A stretch of DNA of 64,000 nt from Thermodesulfobacteriota bacterium (GTDB lineage Bacteria > Desulfobacterota > UBA8473): contig JBFLWQ010000002.1 of NCBI GenBank assembly GCA_040757775.1, positions 62,001 through 126,000 of the forward strand. The letters are read 5' to 3'. This document shows, piece after piece, positions 10,210 through 17,476 of the stretch. Positions within the stretch are counted from its first letter, which is position 1. Every line of letters begins with the position of its first letter. The position numbers and the translations under genes were made by a program. Below the pieces are notes generated by a model. That model did no database searches. It was not told the DNA's origin and saw only the letters and a program-made list of their open reading frames with translations.

Positions 10210-11430
10210 TTAGGGTAAGCTCGAAAGCCACTGATATGCGGGAGCGATAAGTATATATCGGTCTCCGTTTGACATCATACGGTAACCTCTGCTTTCCTCG
10301 ACAAGTTGAGTTGCGGGTATTTTCAAAACACCCTGGAACTTCTTAAGAGCACTGGAAGGCTCTGTATCTGAAAGTTTAGCCTCAATCAAAACAAGTGGCT
10401 CACCATCGTTTGCGATGAGAAAGTCTACTTCCTGTTGTTCCTTATTCTTAATAAAATGCAGGGAGAATGAACCATAACCCATATCATTCCATGCTGTAAT
10501 CGCCCTGTACAACTCCAATGCCACCATATTTTCAAACCTGGCCGCTGGTTCTTTTATCCTGGGCGCATCCCATAGATACACCTTACGCTCTTTTTGGATT
10601 GCCCGTGCAACTTTCATTGTCCATGGGGGAATACTAAAAATCAGGAAAAATCTTTCAAAAACAGATAACCAACTCCTGACAGAATTATAGGATACTTTCA
10701 AATCACCTGCCAGTGAGGGTATTGAGATAGGATTCCCCACCTTAGATGGTAACAAAAGATAGAGCGTTTCCATATCCGCTACAGATTTCACGCCGGTCAG
10801 GTCACGAATATCCTCACGTATTAATTGCTGGGAATAAGTGTTTGACCATCGGCGGTAGGTCGTTGTTTTCCCTGCCAGGTACGGTTCTGGAAATCCACTT
10901 AATTCAGCCAGACCCGACCATATCTCTTTCAGTTCATCAGTACGCTCCATTTCTATTTGCAACGGGTCATCGAGAAAAGAACCAATCCTTTTATTCCTAT
11001 TCCCCAACTCGGCAATCGTAAAAGGCCACAGGTGAAACAGAAAGTAGCGCCCGGCCAGCGAATCCCCCCTCTTCTGATAGAGATCCAGCCTTCCACTCCC
11101 TGAAACAAGAAACTGGTAATTATCATGAAACAGGTCATAGATGCCTTTGAGATAGTTTTTCCAGTCACTGTATTTATGGATTTCGTCAAGAACAATCAGT
11201 GGAGTGGATGAATTCCGGCGCTCTAAGGTTTCGAAAAAAATAGGATTTTGAATGAATTTTGTCCTGTGTCCGGCAATATCCCAATTGAAATAGAGACTAT
11301 TTGCAAAAGAACCGGAAATGATTTGGGCAAGAGTGGTCTTTCCTGTTTGACGTGGCCCTACAAGGAATATCATGCTTTTATCAGCAGCAAGGTCCTGCCA
11401 GATTCTGATATACGGGGCTCTATTTTCCAT
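10210..11430 (-). CDS. AAA_14/DUF4143 ATPase
   Basis: About 406 residues. The AAA domain has Walker A GPRQTGKTT and Walker B LIVLDEIHKY. The C-terminal DUF4143 part carries EVDFLI followed by LIEAKL, a PD-(D/E)XK-like D...E-x-K arrangement. Such two-part proteins are widespread in accessory regions and resemble toxin-antitoxin or defence ATPases; their target is not established. An ATG lies at 11439, but the ATG at 11430 is preferred because a -10-like box ends at 11437, leaving an almost leaderless transcript. A palindrome overlaps the start. Only about 27% identical by eye to the neighbour at 11608, so not a recent duplicate. Confidence 0.85.
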   Translation of the reverse strand: MENRAPYIRIWQDLAADKSMIFLVGPRQTGKTTLAQIISGSFANSLYFNWDIAGHRTKFIQNPIFFETLERRNSSTPLIVLDEIHKYSDWKNYLKGIYDLFHDNYQFLVSGSGRLDLYQKRGDSLAGRYFLFHLWPFTIAELGNRNKRIGSFLDDPLQIEMERTDELKEIWSGLAELSGFPEPYLAGKTTTYRRWSNTYSQQLIREDIRDLTGVKSVADMETLYLLLPSKVGNPISIPSLAGDLKVSYNSVRSWLSVFERFFLIFSIPPWTMKVARAIQKERKVYLWDAPRIKEPAARFENMVALELYRAITAWNDMGYGSFSLHFIKNKEQQEVDFLIANDGEPLVLIEAKLSDTEPSSALKKFQGVLKIPATQLVEESRGYRMMSNGDRYILIAPAYQWLSSLP

Positions 11431-11436
11431 ATTGAC

Positions 11437-11465
11437 CATTATTCACAATAATGAAAAATAGTCAA
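11437..11465 (-). promoter_or_regulatory. Promoter with palindromic operator for the 11430 ATPase
   Basis: On the minus strand, TTGACT (11460-11465), a 17-base spacer and ATAATG (11437-11442) form a plausible promoter. CATTATT-CAC-AATAATG (11437-11453) is a perfect 7-3-7 palindrome over the -10 region, suggesting an operator. Confidence 0.5.
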
Positions 11466-11514
11466 GACCATTTTGAAATAGGCTGAAAAATAGTCGAAGG
11501 GGCTCCCCTCCCCT

Positions 11515-11572
11515 TTTCTTCAGACAGACAGCTAAAGCTGTCTGTCGAGCATGGATGAGAGAATCAGTCATC
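11515..11572. repeat. Island repeat copy 2 (second hairpin and tail only)
   Basis: Contains AGACAGCTAAAGCTGTCT and the tail GATGAGAGAATCAGTCAT; the first hairpin is missing. It lies between the two DUF4143 ATPase genes. Confidence 0.75.
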
Positions 11573-11607
11573 TTCGTCAGGGCATGTAAGTAGTTCAAGA
11601 AGTTGAG

Positions 11608-12762
11608 TTAAATAATATCGCCATTCCAGAGCATTTCGCAAAAGGTTTTCCAGGGCAACACTGTTATATCTGAGGTTATTCTTCTCGGAACAGGGTCTCT
11701 TGAGATAATGAAAGCATTTTTACATTTGAATTCCTCTTTGAACAGATGGATACCCTTTGTTCTGTCACCTGCATTTTCAGATGATTTGATCTCTATAGCA
11801 ACTTCTGCGTCGCCAAGTATAAGATCTACTTCCGATCCTCCGGCGGTCCTCCAATAATGAATAGGAAAATCCAAACGGCTGTAATGCCTGTATGCCCGGC
11901 ATTCCTGGAATATAAAATGTTCAAAGGCGCGTCCGAAATTATCAGTGGCAGGATGGAGCGTCTTATAATGTAAAAGCGCAGCGACAATCCCTGTATCAAA
12001 AAAATAAAACTTAGAAGTCTCTATCAACCTTCTCTTTTTTGATTTATTCCATGATGGCAATTGATATCCTATAAGCGTGTCTTCGAGTATCTGGTAATAT
12101 TCCCTTATGGTCTTGACAGAGACCCCCGCTTCCCGGGCAGCATTTGAATAGTTAAGCAGCATACCGTTCATGGCCGCAGCAGAATCCAGGAATCTGGAAA
12201 AGGCGGGTATATTACGGGTAAGTGCCTCTGCCTGTATTTCCTCTTTCAGATAATCAAAAACATAGGACTTTAAATCCATTTCACTGTCGGTTGAAAGGTA
12301 ATGGGAAGGCAGAAGTCCATGAAGAAGGGCCTTTTCGAGATGAAATTTTTCCTTGAGTTCATGGGTGACAAGGGGATAAAGCTCAAAACGCCATGCCCTG
12401 CCGCCAAGTAGATTCGCTGTTGACCTTTTCAGTTTCCTTGCGCTGGAGCCTGAAAGTATGAACCGGTAGTCCCTGTTTTCTATAAGCCAGTGGATTTCAT
12501 CCATGAGATTTGGGATCTTCTGCACCTCATCAATGACAGCAAGTCTGGAAGATTGCGCTTCCAGAACCTGACGCAGGCTGGTGGGTTTCCGGCTGAGGGC
12601 TAAAAAGATGTCGTGATCCAGAAGGTCTATCCAGCAGGCATCAGGAAACTTCTGTCTTAAAAGGGTGGTCTTACCTGTCTTTCTGGGACCCCAGAGGAAA
12701 GCCGATCTATCAGACGGCAATTTAATGTCTTGAATCCTTTCTATTATGAGGGTCTTTTCCAT
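11608..12762 (-). CDS. AAA_14/DUF4143 ATPase
   Basis: About 384 residues from the ATG at 12762. Walker A is GPRKTGKTTLL and Walker B is LAVIDEVQKIP. A winged-helix-like stretch (AAREAGVSVKTIREYY) follows, then EVDLIL and AIEIKSS, a PD-(D/E)XK-like pair. An upstream ATG exists at 12798, but a good promoter lies between the two ATGs, so the inner start (MEKTLIIERIQD) is favoured; no Shine-Dalgarno is visible. Same architecture as the 10210 gene. Its function is unproven, and association with toxin modules is inferred from context. Confidence 0.85.
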   Translation of the reverse strand: MEKTLIIERIQDIKLPSDRSAFLWGPRKTGKTTLLRQKFPDACWIDLLDHDIFLALSRKPTSLRQVLEAQSSRLAVIDEVQKIPNLMDEIHWLIENRDYRFILSGSSARKLKRSTANLLGGRAWRFELYPLVTHELKEKFHLEKALLHGLLPSHYLSTDSEMDLKSYVFDYLKEEIQAEALTRNIPAFSRFLDSAAAMNGMLLNYSNAAREAGVSVKTIREYYQILEDTLIGYQLPSWNKSKKRRLIETSKFYFFDTGIVAALLHYKTLHPATDNFGRAFEHFIFQECRAYRHYSRLDFPIHYWRTAGGSEVDLILGDAEVAIEIKSSENAGDRTKGIHLFKEEFKCKNAFIISRDPVPRRITSDITVLPWKTFCEMLWNGDII

Positions 12763-12769
12763 AGGTTTT

Positions 12770-12798
12770 CTTATATGACAATTTGGAGCATAAGTCAA
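12770..12798 (-). promoter_or_regulatory. Promoter for the 12762 ATPase, near-leaderless
   Basis: On the minus strand, TTGACT (12793-12798), a 17-base spacer and TATAAG (12770-12775). The ATG at 12762 begins 7 bases beyond the -10, so the transcript would have essentially no 5' leader. Confidence 0.6.
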
Positions 12799-12885
12799 GT
12801 TATTTGTGATAATTTGACCTGTAGTACAAATTTATTGTTACCAATGTCGGATACTTCAAAACCATCCATTGCTCATTTAGTCTTT

Positions 12886-12940
12886 GCTTCAGACAGACAG
12901 CTGAAGCTGTCTGTTGTATCTGAATGAGAGAGTCGGTCAT
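12886..12940. repeat. Island repeat copy 3 (second hairpin and tail)
   Basis: GCTTCAGACAGACAG leads into the AGCTGAAGCT hairpin, and the tail GAATGAGAGAGTCGGTCAT ends 1 base before the DUF2283 stop codon. Confidence 0.8.
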
Positions 12941-12941
12941 G

Positions 12942-13154
12942 TTAAGCTACTACTAACTCGACAGGCAATGGTTGATTTATACCGACTGTTTTACTTACAT
13001 AGAGCTTTTCAATACCAATGGTCTTTCCATTTTTATCTTTTTTCAGAATAATACCCTCTCCTGCCTCTTCACATATAACCTCATCTTCGGGATTTCCAAA
13101 CCATATATCCATTGTGTCTGAATCCTTGTGATAGTAAACAACTACCTTGCCCAT
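12942..13154 (-). CDS. DUF2283 small protein
   Basis: 70 residues, matching the DUF2283 pattern: VYYHKDSDTMDIWF, EAGEGIILKKDKNG and IGIEKLYVS. A good ribosome site (AAGGAGAT, 7 bases) precedes the ATG. DUF2283 proteins are often found beside toxin-like genes and may act as antitoxin-type partners, but no toxin overlaps it here. A second, divergent DUF2283 gene is at 15037. Confidence 0.8.
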   Translation of the reverse strand: MGKVVVYYHKDSDTMDIWFGNPEDEVICEEAGEGIILKKDKNGKTIGIEKLYVSKTVGINQPLPVELVVA

Positions 13155-13202
13155 ATTACATCTCCTTCCTTTACCTTATCGGTAGGAGATGCTCTCCTCT
13201 CT

Positions 13203-13234
13203 ACAATCTTTATCTACAATGAAAATTTTGCTCC
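13203..13234. repeat. 32-base dispersed repeat, copy 1
   Basis: Begins ACAATCTTTATCTAC and ends ATTTTGCTCC. The matching copy at 18710-18741 differs at one base. Both lie beside toxin-type genes. Confidence 0.8.
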
Positions 13235-13287
13235 TCAAGAAAAGTGGTTATCTCGGTACGCCCCGGTTCACGGTTCGCAAATAGCCA

Positions 13288-13370
13288 TGAACACCCACAA
13301 CAATGGGCTTTAGCCCATTGGCCCCCTACCCTTTCCTTCAGGCAGACACTTGAAGCTGTATGTATTCAAA
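13288..13370. repeat. Island repeat copy 4
   Basis: The first hairpin CAATGGGCTTTAGCCCATTG is perfect; the second is decayed (GACACTTGAAGCTGTATG). It lies between the DUF2283 and Fic genes. Confidence 0.8.
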
Positions 13371-13404
13371 AGGTTAAGCATCTTCTTTACACTATCGGGA
13401 TTTA

Positions 13405-13473
13405 ATGTAAATAAAAGGGTATTAAGTTTACATAAATAGGTTTAAATGTAAAACAAGAAGCGGTATTTTACAT
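13405..13473. promoter_or_regulatory. Array of four alternating ATGTAAA/TTTACAT sites
   Basis: ATGTAAA at 13405 and 13446 alternate with TTTACAT at 13427 and 13467, at 22, 19 and 21-base steps. The near two-helical-turn spacing suggests a protein-binding array. A minus-strand TTGACA lies at 13475-13480. Confidence 0.35.
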
Positions 13474-13476
13474 GTG

Positions 13477-14610
13477 TCAATCTAAAAATAATGCGAAATA
13501 ACGACCAAAAATATATGTCTGGCTTCGTCCTGTTTTTTCCCATTTTTTCAGGATATTGAGGGACTCGAAATCTCGTATTAATGAACTTGCAGACTGATGG
13601 GTTGTGCTGAGCATCTCAGCGACTTCTTTTGGCGTTATAATCGGTTTGCTGTAAAGATAATTTAGCAACAGGTTAGCGTTTCTAGCCTTTTTGCCTAAGG
13701 ATAGAATTGCTTTTTCAACCTCATTACGAATCTCAAGTATTGACTGAAAGGTCTCTTTCCCCTTCTGAGCAGTATCCCGAACCGCTGTCAACATGAAACG
13801 TACCCAATGCCCAAGGTCATTGGATTCCCTAACATGATTCAAGGCATCATAATAAGCGGCTTTGTGCTTTTCGATATAAGCCGACAGATAGAGCGTAGGC
13901 TTTTTAAGGATACCTTTACTCACAAGATATAAAGTAATCAACAAACGTCCAATGCGTCCATTGCCGTCGAGGAACGGATGAATGGTTTCAAATTGGTAAT
14001 GGGAAATGGCGATCCGAATCAGATGGGGAACATGGATGGTGTCATTGTGCAGAAATTTTTCCAAATCGCTCATCAAGTCCGGCACTTCCGTATGCTGGGG
14101 TGGAACAAAGGCGGCATTTGACGGGCCGCTGCCCCCGATCCAATTCTGGCTTTTACGAAATTCACCGGGGAGTTTCCCTTCACCGCGTACTCCCTCAAGG
14201 AGGGTTTTGTGTGTTGCTTTAAGCAGGCGGTTCGATAGCGGTATCTGTCCTAATTGTTCAATGGCCTGAGTCATAGCCTTGATATAGTTTTGGACCTCTT
14301 GCCAGTCATCCCGACGTTCCGGCGCGATCATTTCTTTTGGCTTAAGGGCTTCATCGATTTCTGTTTTCGTGCCCTCAATCCGGCTTGACGTGTTTGCCTC
14401 CTTTAGTACATGCATTTGTATAAAGAGATCAACATCGGGAACAATCAGGGAAAAGGCATTCAGTTCTCCGATGGCCTGCATGGCTTCTTCCAAAAGAGTG
14501 TTGATTTGGGGATCACTCCATGTCCATTCAATGTTTATATGCACAGGCAAGAAACTTTTATATTGATATTGCTGAATCCATTGTCCAGCTTTGAAGTCCT
14601 TTAAATTCAT
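13477..14610 (-). CDS. Fic-family protein with N-terminal inhibitory motif
   Basis: 377 residues. The Fic active-site loop is HPFLDGNGRIGR, intact for AMP-transfer chemistry. SSRIEG near residues 73-78 matches the (S/T)xxxE(G/N) inhibitory helix, placing it in the self-inhibited class that needs no separate antitoxin. The C terminus (TPKEVAEMLSTTHQSASSLI) is a winged-helix DNA-binding region. AGGAGGA precedes the ATG. Members AMPylate other proteins or themselves; the target here is unknown. A second Fic of similar layout is at 17614. Confidence 0.92.
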   Translation of the reverse strand: MNLKDFKAGQWIQQYQYKSFLPVHINIEWTWSDPQINTLLEEAMQAIGELNAFSLIVPDVDLFIQMHVLKEANTSSRIEGTKTEIDEALKPKEMIAPERRDDWQEVQNYIKAMTQAIEQLGQIPLSNRLLKATHKTLLEGVRGEGKLPGEFRKSQNWIGGSGPSNAAFVPPQHTEVPDLMSDLEKFLHNDTIHVPHLIRIAISHYQFETIHPFLDGNGRIGRLLITLYLVSKGILKKPTLYLSAYIEKHKAAYYDALNHVRESNDLGHWVRFMLTAVRDTAQKGKETFQSILEIRNEVEKAILSLGKKARNANLLLNYLYSKPIITPKEVAEMLSTTHQSASSLIRDFESLNILKKWEKTGRSQTYIFGRYFALFLD

Positions 14611-14666
14611 GTCAGAGTATCCTCCTATTCAACCTCTATTTCAAATTGCCGTTGATTCCCTTTCAG

Positions 14667-14822
14667 TTAGGAGTTCTTTTGCAAGAAATCCTTCTCCGGC
14701 TCCGTCCGCCTGCATATTATATCCCGAATTTCAAGCCTCTTATCATCAACAGTAAAAGACAACGGCTTTTCATTTGCTTTATATCCAGAGTATGAGGTAA
14801 CCTCGTTGACGCGAATACTCAC
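14667..14822 (-). pseudogene. Small ORF remnant beginning inside a repeat
   Basis: A frame of 51 codons whose first in-frame GTG lies in island repeat copy 5. It reads VTSYSGYKANEKPLSF, then LEIRDIICRRTEPEKDF, then a stop. The composition looks like a real protein (a small beta-rich protein seen near DUF2283/Fic-type modules), but there is no ribosome site. Probably a truncated gene joined to the repeat. Confidence 0.4.
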
Positions 14823-14955
14823 AACAATGGGCTTTAGCCCATTGCTTGCTCCCTTTTTCCTTGTTTCAGATAGGCAGCCTTCCTTCAGACAGACAACCTT
14901 GCCTTAGACAGACAACTAAAGCTGTTTGTTGTATCTGGATGAGAGAGGCGGTCAT
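14813..14955. repeat. Island repeat copy 5 (expanded)
   Basis: The first hairpin is CAATGGGCTTTAGCCCATTG. The CAGACAGACAACCTTGCC unit is then duplicated before a decayed second hairpin (ACTAAAGCTGTTTGT), and the tail GATGAGAGAGGCGGTCAT follows. Confidence 0.8.
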
Positions 14956-15036
14956 CTATTTTTTAAGGCCAAAATCAAGCCCGATCTAAAATCCCTTCAT
15001 ATTCTTTCCATACATTTAACTCGGTCCGATTCAGGT

Positions 15037-15252
15037 TCAGCCGCTAGTGGATATCTCCATAGCCTCAAATTCTATTTTTCGCGTCTGGGTCACTCGCTTT
15101 GAGGCATCCAGAATTTCAAGTGAAACGAGGTCACCTTCGTGGTCATAATCCAGGATCACACCCGGCTTATCCTCATCGCTTTCAGCGACCGTGCTTTCTT
15201 CTTTAAATATTACTGTAAGTGTGTCCGTTATTGGATCATAGAAAACTTTCAT
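15037..15252 (-). CDS. DUF2283 small protein
   Basis: 71 residues: MKVFYDPITDTLTVIF, a run of acidic residues, then GVILDYDHEGDLVSLEILDA, the DUF2283 pattern. GGAGGG precedes the ATG. The bases just upstream still encode a methyltransferase C-terminal tail (see 15253-15310), so this gene may have landed on an older gene end. No adjacent toxin is evident; its role is unknown. Confidence 0.8.
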   Translation of the reverse strand: MKVFYDPITDTLTVIFKEESTVAESDEDKPGVILDYDHEGDLVSLEILDASKRVTQTRKIEFEAMEISTSG

Positions 15253-15310
15253 GGCTCATCCCTCCAATAACGTAGAGTTGATACACCATCCGGTCAATCT
15301 CCCGTTTCTT
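15253..15310 (-). pseudogene. Remnant of an N6-methyltransferase C-terminal tail
   Basis: The minus strand reads KKREIDRMVYQLY in frame. This matches the tail of the intact methyltransferase at 23000-26353 (EKEIDQLVYQLY), and the DNA itself is similar (GTAGAGTTGATACACCA is shared). The GL(S/T)EEE part is lost at the junction with the DUF2283 ribosome site. Confidence 0.6.
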
Positions 15311-15377
15311 TGTTCAAAGGGTCGTTTTTTGCCCTGTAACACTCTCGGCTAAGAAACTATAGTGCCCCCTTTGTGAC

Positions 15378-15821
15378 CTATTTCAGAATAGTCTTAAACA
15401 GACTTTCCATTGTCGCGAAGAAGTTCTTAGCAGATTTAAGGGCATTTTCCGCATCCTCTTTGGTCGAAAAGAAACTAAGGTCATACTGGTCATTATGCCT
15501 TATTTCCCTGCTATGGTCTAACAATTCTACCCATTTGTTATCCAGCTTACCGGTTTTAACGTACTTCTCTTCAAGATATCTTGCCACACAGGCATGGCTC
15601 TTTTCCCGGAAGCCATCAAAAAACAGGATAGTCCTGGCTGCATGAAACATTACCATATAAGAAGCTAGAATTGACGAGTTAAACGCATCTCCCATTAAAG
15701 AATTCTCCGCTTCCTTCAACCACTCTCGTGCCTTTTTTAAAGATTGCATGGCCTTACCTTTTGAAGGCGGGATTTTTCTAAGCAACCCTTCTCTCATACA
15801 ATCATTATAATTGAATGGCAT
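15378..15821 (-). CDS. HEPN-domain protein (toxin partner of MNT)
   Basis: About 147 residues from MPFNYNDC; the frame is open a little further upstream. Four helices with ARTILFFDGF, SHACVARYLEEKY and the REIRHNDQY stretch identify a HEPN domain. Proteins of this pairing are RNases or toxins that the adjacent MNT nucleotidyltransferase neutralises by adding AMP to a C-terminal tyrosine motif. The start overlaps the MNT stop by 17 bases, so the two are translationally coupled. A truncated copy lies at 18879-19040. Confidence 0.85.
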   Translation of the reverse strand: MPFNYNDCMREGLLRKIPPSKGKAMQSLKKAREWLKEAENSLMGDAFNSSILASYMVMFHAARTILFFDGFREKSHACVARYLEEKYVKTGKLDNKWVELLDHSREIRHNDQYDLSFFSTKEDAENALKSAKNFFATMESLFKTILK

Positions 15822-16344
15822 CTTTTTCACCGTAAATGACGATTGAACCAAATGCCAATGAGTGGTAGAAAAGCTCGTCGTCTTCTTTCATTTTCTCAAT
15901 CTTCTTGGTAGTTAAGAATAGAGGCTTTACATTCTTTATTTTCTTATTCATTTGGGCACTTAAAGAAGCGACTTCCTCATCGCTTACGTCCTTAATCTTT
16001 ATCCAGAGGTCCACGTCAGACTCATCTGCATTTTCGCCTTTGGCGCAGCTTCCATAAAGGCCAACGGCTTCCACAAAGTCAAACTTTTTAAAAATTTTTA
16101 CATCAATACCAGTTATATTCAATAAAATTTTGGTGGCTTTTGTGACTGCCGAATTAGTAACAAGGTATTTACCATTCGACCTTCTGGCGATTCCCTCTTT
16201 AGCCAAAATATCAAGATATTTAGAAACCAGCCCTTTGCTTATATTAAGCCTGGCGGCAATGACATTGACACTGATAGACTGCTCGCTAAAGATAACAGAC
16301 TTCAGTATCTTGATCCGTTCTTTTGTAGAAAAAATGCTTTCCAC
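15805..16344 (-). CDS. MNT nucleotidyltransferase antitoxin with HTH
   Basis: Starting at the GTG at 16344 (179 residues): AGGAGG lies 6 bases upstream, and the duplicate copy has ATG at the same codon, so the longer frame beginning inside the operator is rejected. Residues ~20-70 form a helix-turn-helix (ARLNISKGLVSKYLDIL). The nucleotidyltransferase site is GLYGSCAKGENADESDVDLW, with GS and D-x-D intact. The protein probably neutralises the HEPN partner and represses its own operon at the two palindromes upstream. Confidence 0.88.
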   Translation of the reverse strand: MESIFSTKERIKILKSVIFSEQSISVNVIAARLNISKGLVSKYLDILAKEGIARRSNGKYLVTNSAVTKATKILLNITGIDVKIFKKFDFVEAVGLYGSCAKGENADESDVDLWIKIKDVSDEEVASLSAQMNKKIKNVKPLFLTTKKIEKMKEDDELFYHSLAFGSIVIYGEKDAIQL

Positions 16345-16362
16345 TCTTGCCTCCTGACAAAT

Positions 16363-16419
16363 GTTCACAATATATGAACGATTTGTTCACATTTTATGAA
16401 CATCTAAGCAGATTGTCAA
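16363..16419 (-). promoter_or_regulatory. Autoregulated promoter of MNT-HEPN copy 1
   Basis: On the minus strand, TTGACA (16414-16419), a 17-base spacer and TAAAAT (16391-16396). Two palindromes of form GTTCA-N7-TGAAC lie at 16363-16379 and 16385-16401, their centres 22 bases apart; the upstream one covers the -10. Confidence 0.75.
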
Positions 16420-16441
16420 GGAAAACTCACAAAATAGCTGT

Positions 16442-16531
16442 GAATACTCACAACAATGGGCTTTAGCCTATTGTTCTTCTAGCACAGACAGCTGAAGCTG
16501 TCTGTTGCGTCTGAATGGGAGGATCGGTCAT
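16442..16531. repeat. Island repeat copy 6
   Basis: The first hairpin is imperfect (CAATGGGCTTTAGCCTATTG), the second is AGACAGCTGAAGCTGTCT, and the tail is GAATGGGAGGATCGGTCAT. It lies between MNT-HEPN and BrnTA. Confidence 0.85.
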
Positions 16532-16618
16532 GTTAAGCTTTTACATCTATTCATTATAGTGTCGTCCAATGCTTAGGTTAAGAGGCAGGAATGAAGCACA
16601 GAAAAATGAGTATCCTTC

Positions 16619-16858
16619 TCAAACCTGTTGCTCCCCATTTTCAGTCTGCCATTTCATGTGCAGTTTTCGGTGATTAACGGCACAATCACGAAGATAAAGG
16701 TTTATTAAGTTTTGGTAAGGAATACCCGATTCTTCCGACATAGACTTGAAATATGAAACAGTGTCACGGTCGAGCCGCATAGTAACCGGTTGTTTTAAAT
16801 ATTTTATATAGGGATTTTTAAGTCCCTTCATTTTGGAAAAATCGTAATGGTCTCTCAT
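16619..16858 (-). CDS. brnA: BrnA-type antitoxin
   Basis: 79 residues with a ribbon-helix-helix-like core: MRLDRDTVSYFKSMSEESG followed by IPYQNLINLYLRD. The gene overlaps brnT by 4 bases (ATGA) in the usual toxin-first order. BrnA binds BrnT and represses the operon, in keeping with the palindrome over the promoter. Confidence 0.88.
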   Translation of the reverse strand: MRDHYDFSKMKGLKNPYIKYLKQPVTMRLDRDTVSYFKSMSEESGIPYQNLINLYLRDCAVNHRKLHMKWQTENGEQQV

Positions 16859-17148
16859 CTTCTATGCCTCCAGTATTCATTTTCTTCATCGCCATCTGCT
16901 TTTCTTGCAGAAATAATTCTAATAACCGTGTTGCTTTCCCGAAAACAATGACAGACGACGAGAACCCTAAGTCTAAAACTTATTCCAAGCAGTATGAAAC
17001 GGTCTTCATCATTGGAATGGTCAGGGTCAAAAAATTGAATCGCATTTTCATCGTAAAAAACTGTGCGAGCTTCATCGAAAGAAATGCCATGTTTTTTTAT
17101 GTTAGCCTTTTCCTTCCGTTTATCCCATTCAAACTGTAGCTCAGTCAT
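16855..17148 (-). CDS. brnT: BrnT toxin (DUF497 ribonuclease)
   Basis: 97 residues: FEWDKRKEKANIKKHGISFDEA, then DRFILLGIS and IRIISARKA near the C terminus, the full DUF497/BrnT pattern with the RelE-like fold residues present. BrnT cleaves RNA and halts translation when BrnA is lost. The -10 box ends 6 bases before the ATG, so the mRNA would be nearly leaderless. Confidence 0.92.
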   Translation of the reverse strand: MTELQFEWDKRKEKANIKKHGISFDEARTVFYDENAIQFFDPDHSNDEDRFILLGISFRLRVLVVCHCFRESNTVIRIISARKADGDEENEYWRHRR

Positions 17149-17150
17149 AT

Positions 17151-17182
17151 GTACATTGTACTTATAATTATGAAAATGTCAA
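17151..17182 (-). promoter_or_regulatory. brnTA promoter and operator
   Basis: On the minus strand, TTGACA (17177-17182), a 16-base spacer and TACAAT (17155-17160). The perfect palindrome GTACA-T-TGTAC (17151-17161) covers the -10, the expected place for BrnA autorepression. Confidence 0.75.
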
Positions 17183-17201
17183 GATTTCAGTTCGTTGACG
17201 T

Positions 17202-17476
17202 GAATACCCACAACAATGGGCTTTAGCCTATTGTTCTTCTAGCACAGAGAGCTAAAGCTGTCTGTTGCAGCCGAGGATAGACAGCTTCGCTTCAGACAGA
17301 CAACCTTGCCTCAGACAGACAGCTGAAGCTGTCTGTTGAGCCTGTAGAATAAGTCCCTTTCTAAGATTTTTCAAAAAATAATATTCAATAAAAACAGTAG
17401 GTTACAAAATGCCTAGGTATTGATTTATGGGTTTTTCTACAGACTCGTTATGTCCGAATGAGAGAATTGGTTATCA
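17202..17476. repeat. Island repeat copy 7, expanded and interrupted
   Basis: The first hairpin starts near 17211. The second-hairpin unit occurs twice (about 17255 and 17320). An extra ~105-base segment (17342-17450), bounded by CCTGTAGAA and TTTTCTACAG, separates them from the tail GAATGAGAGAATTGGTTAT (17454-17472). Confidence 0.75.

Larger units (their letters stand above)
13155..13476. other. Non-coding stretch with repeats and an alternating motif array
   Basis: Holds a 32-base segment (13203-13234) repeated with one mismatch at 18710-18741, island repeat copy 4 (13288-13370), and four alternating ATGTAAA/TTTACAT motifs (13405-13473). No gene is supported. Confidence 0.6.
14611..15036. 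other. Non-coding stretch with gene remnant and repeat
   Basis: Contains a truncated minus-strand ORF (14667-14822), island repeat copy 5 (14813-14955) and a short CTCGGTCCGATTCAGGTTCA segment resembling 19791-19815. Nothing else is recognised. Confidence 0.6.
15695..16471. repeat. 777-bp duplication, copy 1
   Basis: Matches 18914-19690 at a constant offset of 3219. It covers the HEPN 5' part, the whole MNT gene, its operators and promoter, and the first hairpin of the island repeat. From about 15858 to 16378 only a few substitutions are visible. Confidence 0.9.

Noticed and set aside
16344-16368. Longer MNT start at 16368 (and 19587 in copy 2)
   Set aside because: It would begin inside the operator palindrome; AGGAGG fits the GTG/ATG 24 bases downstream.
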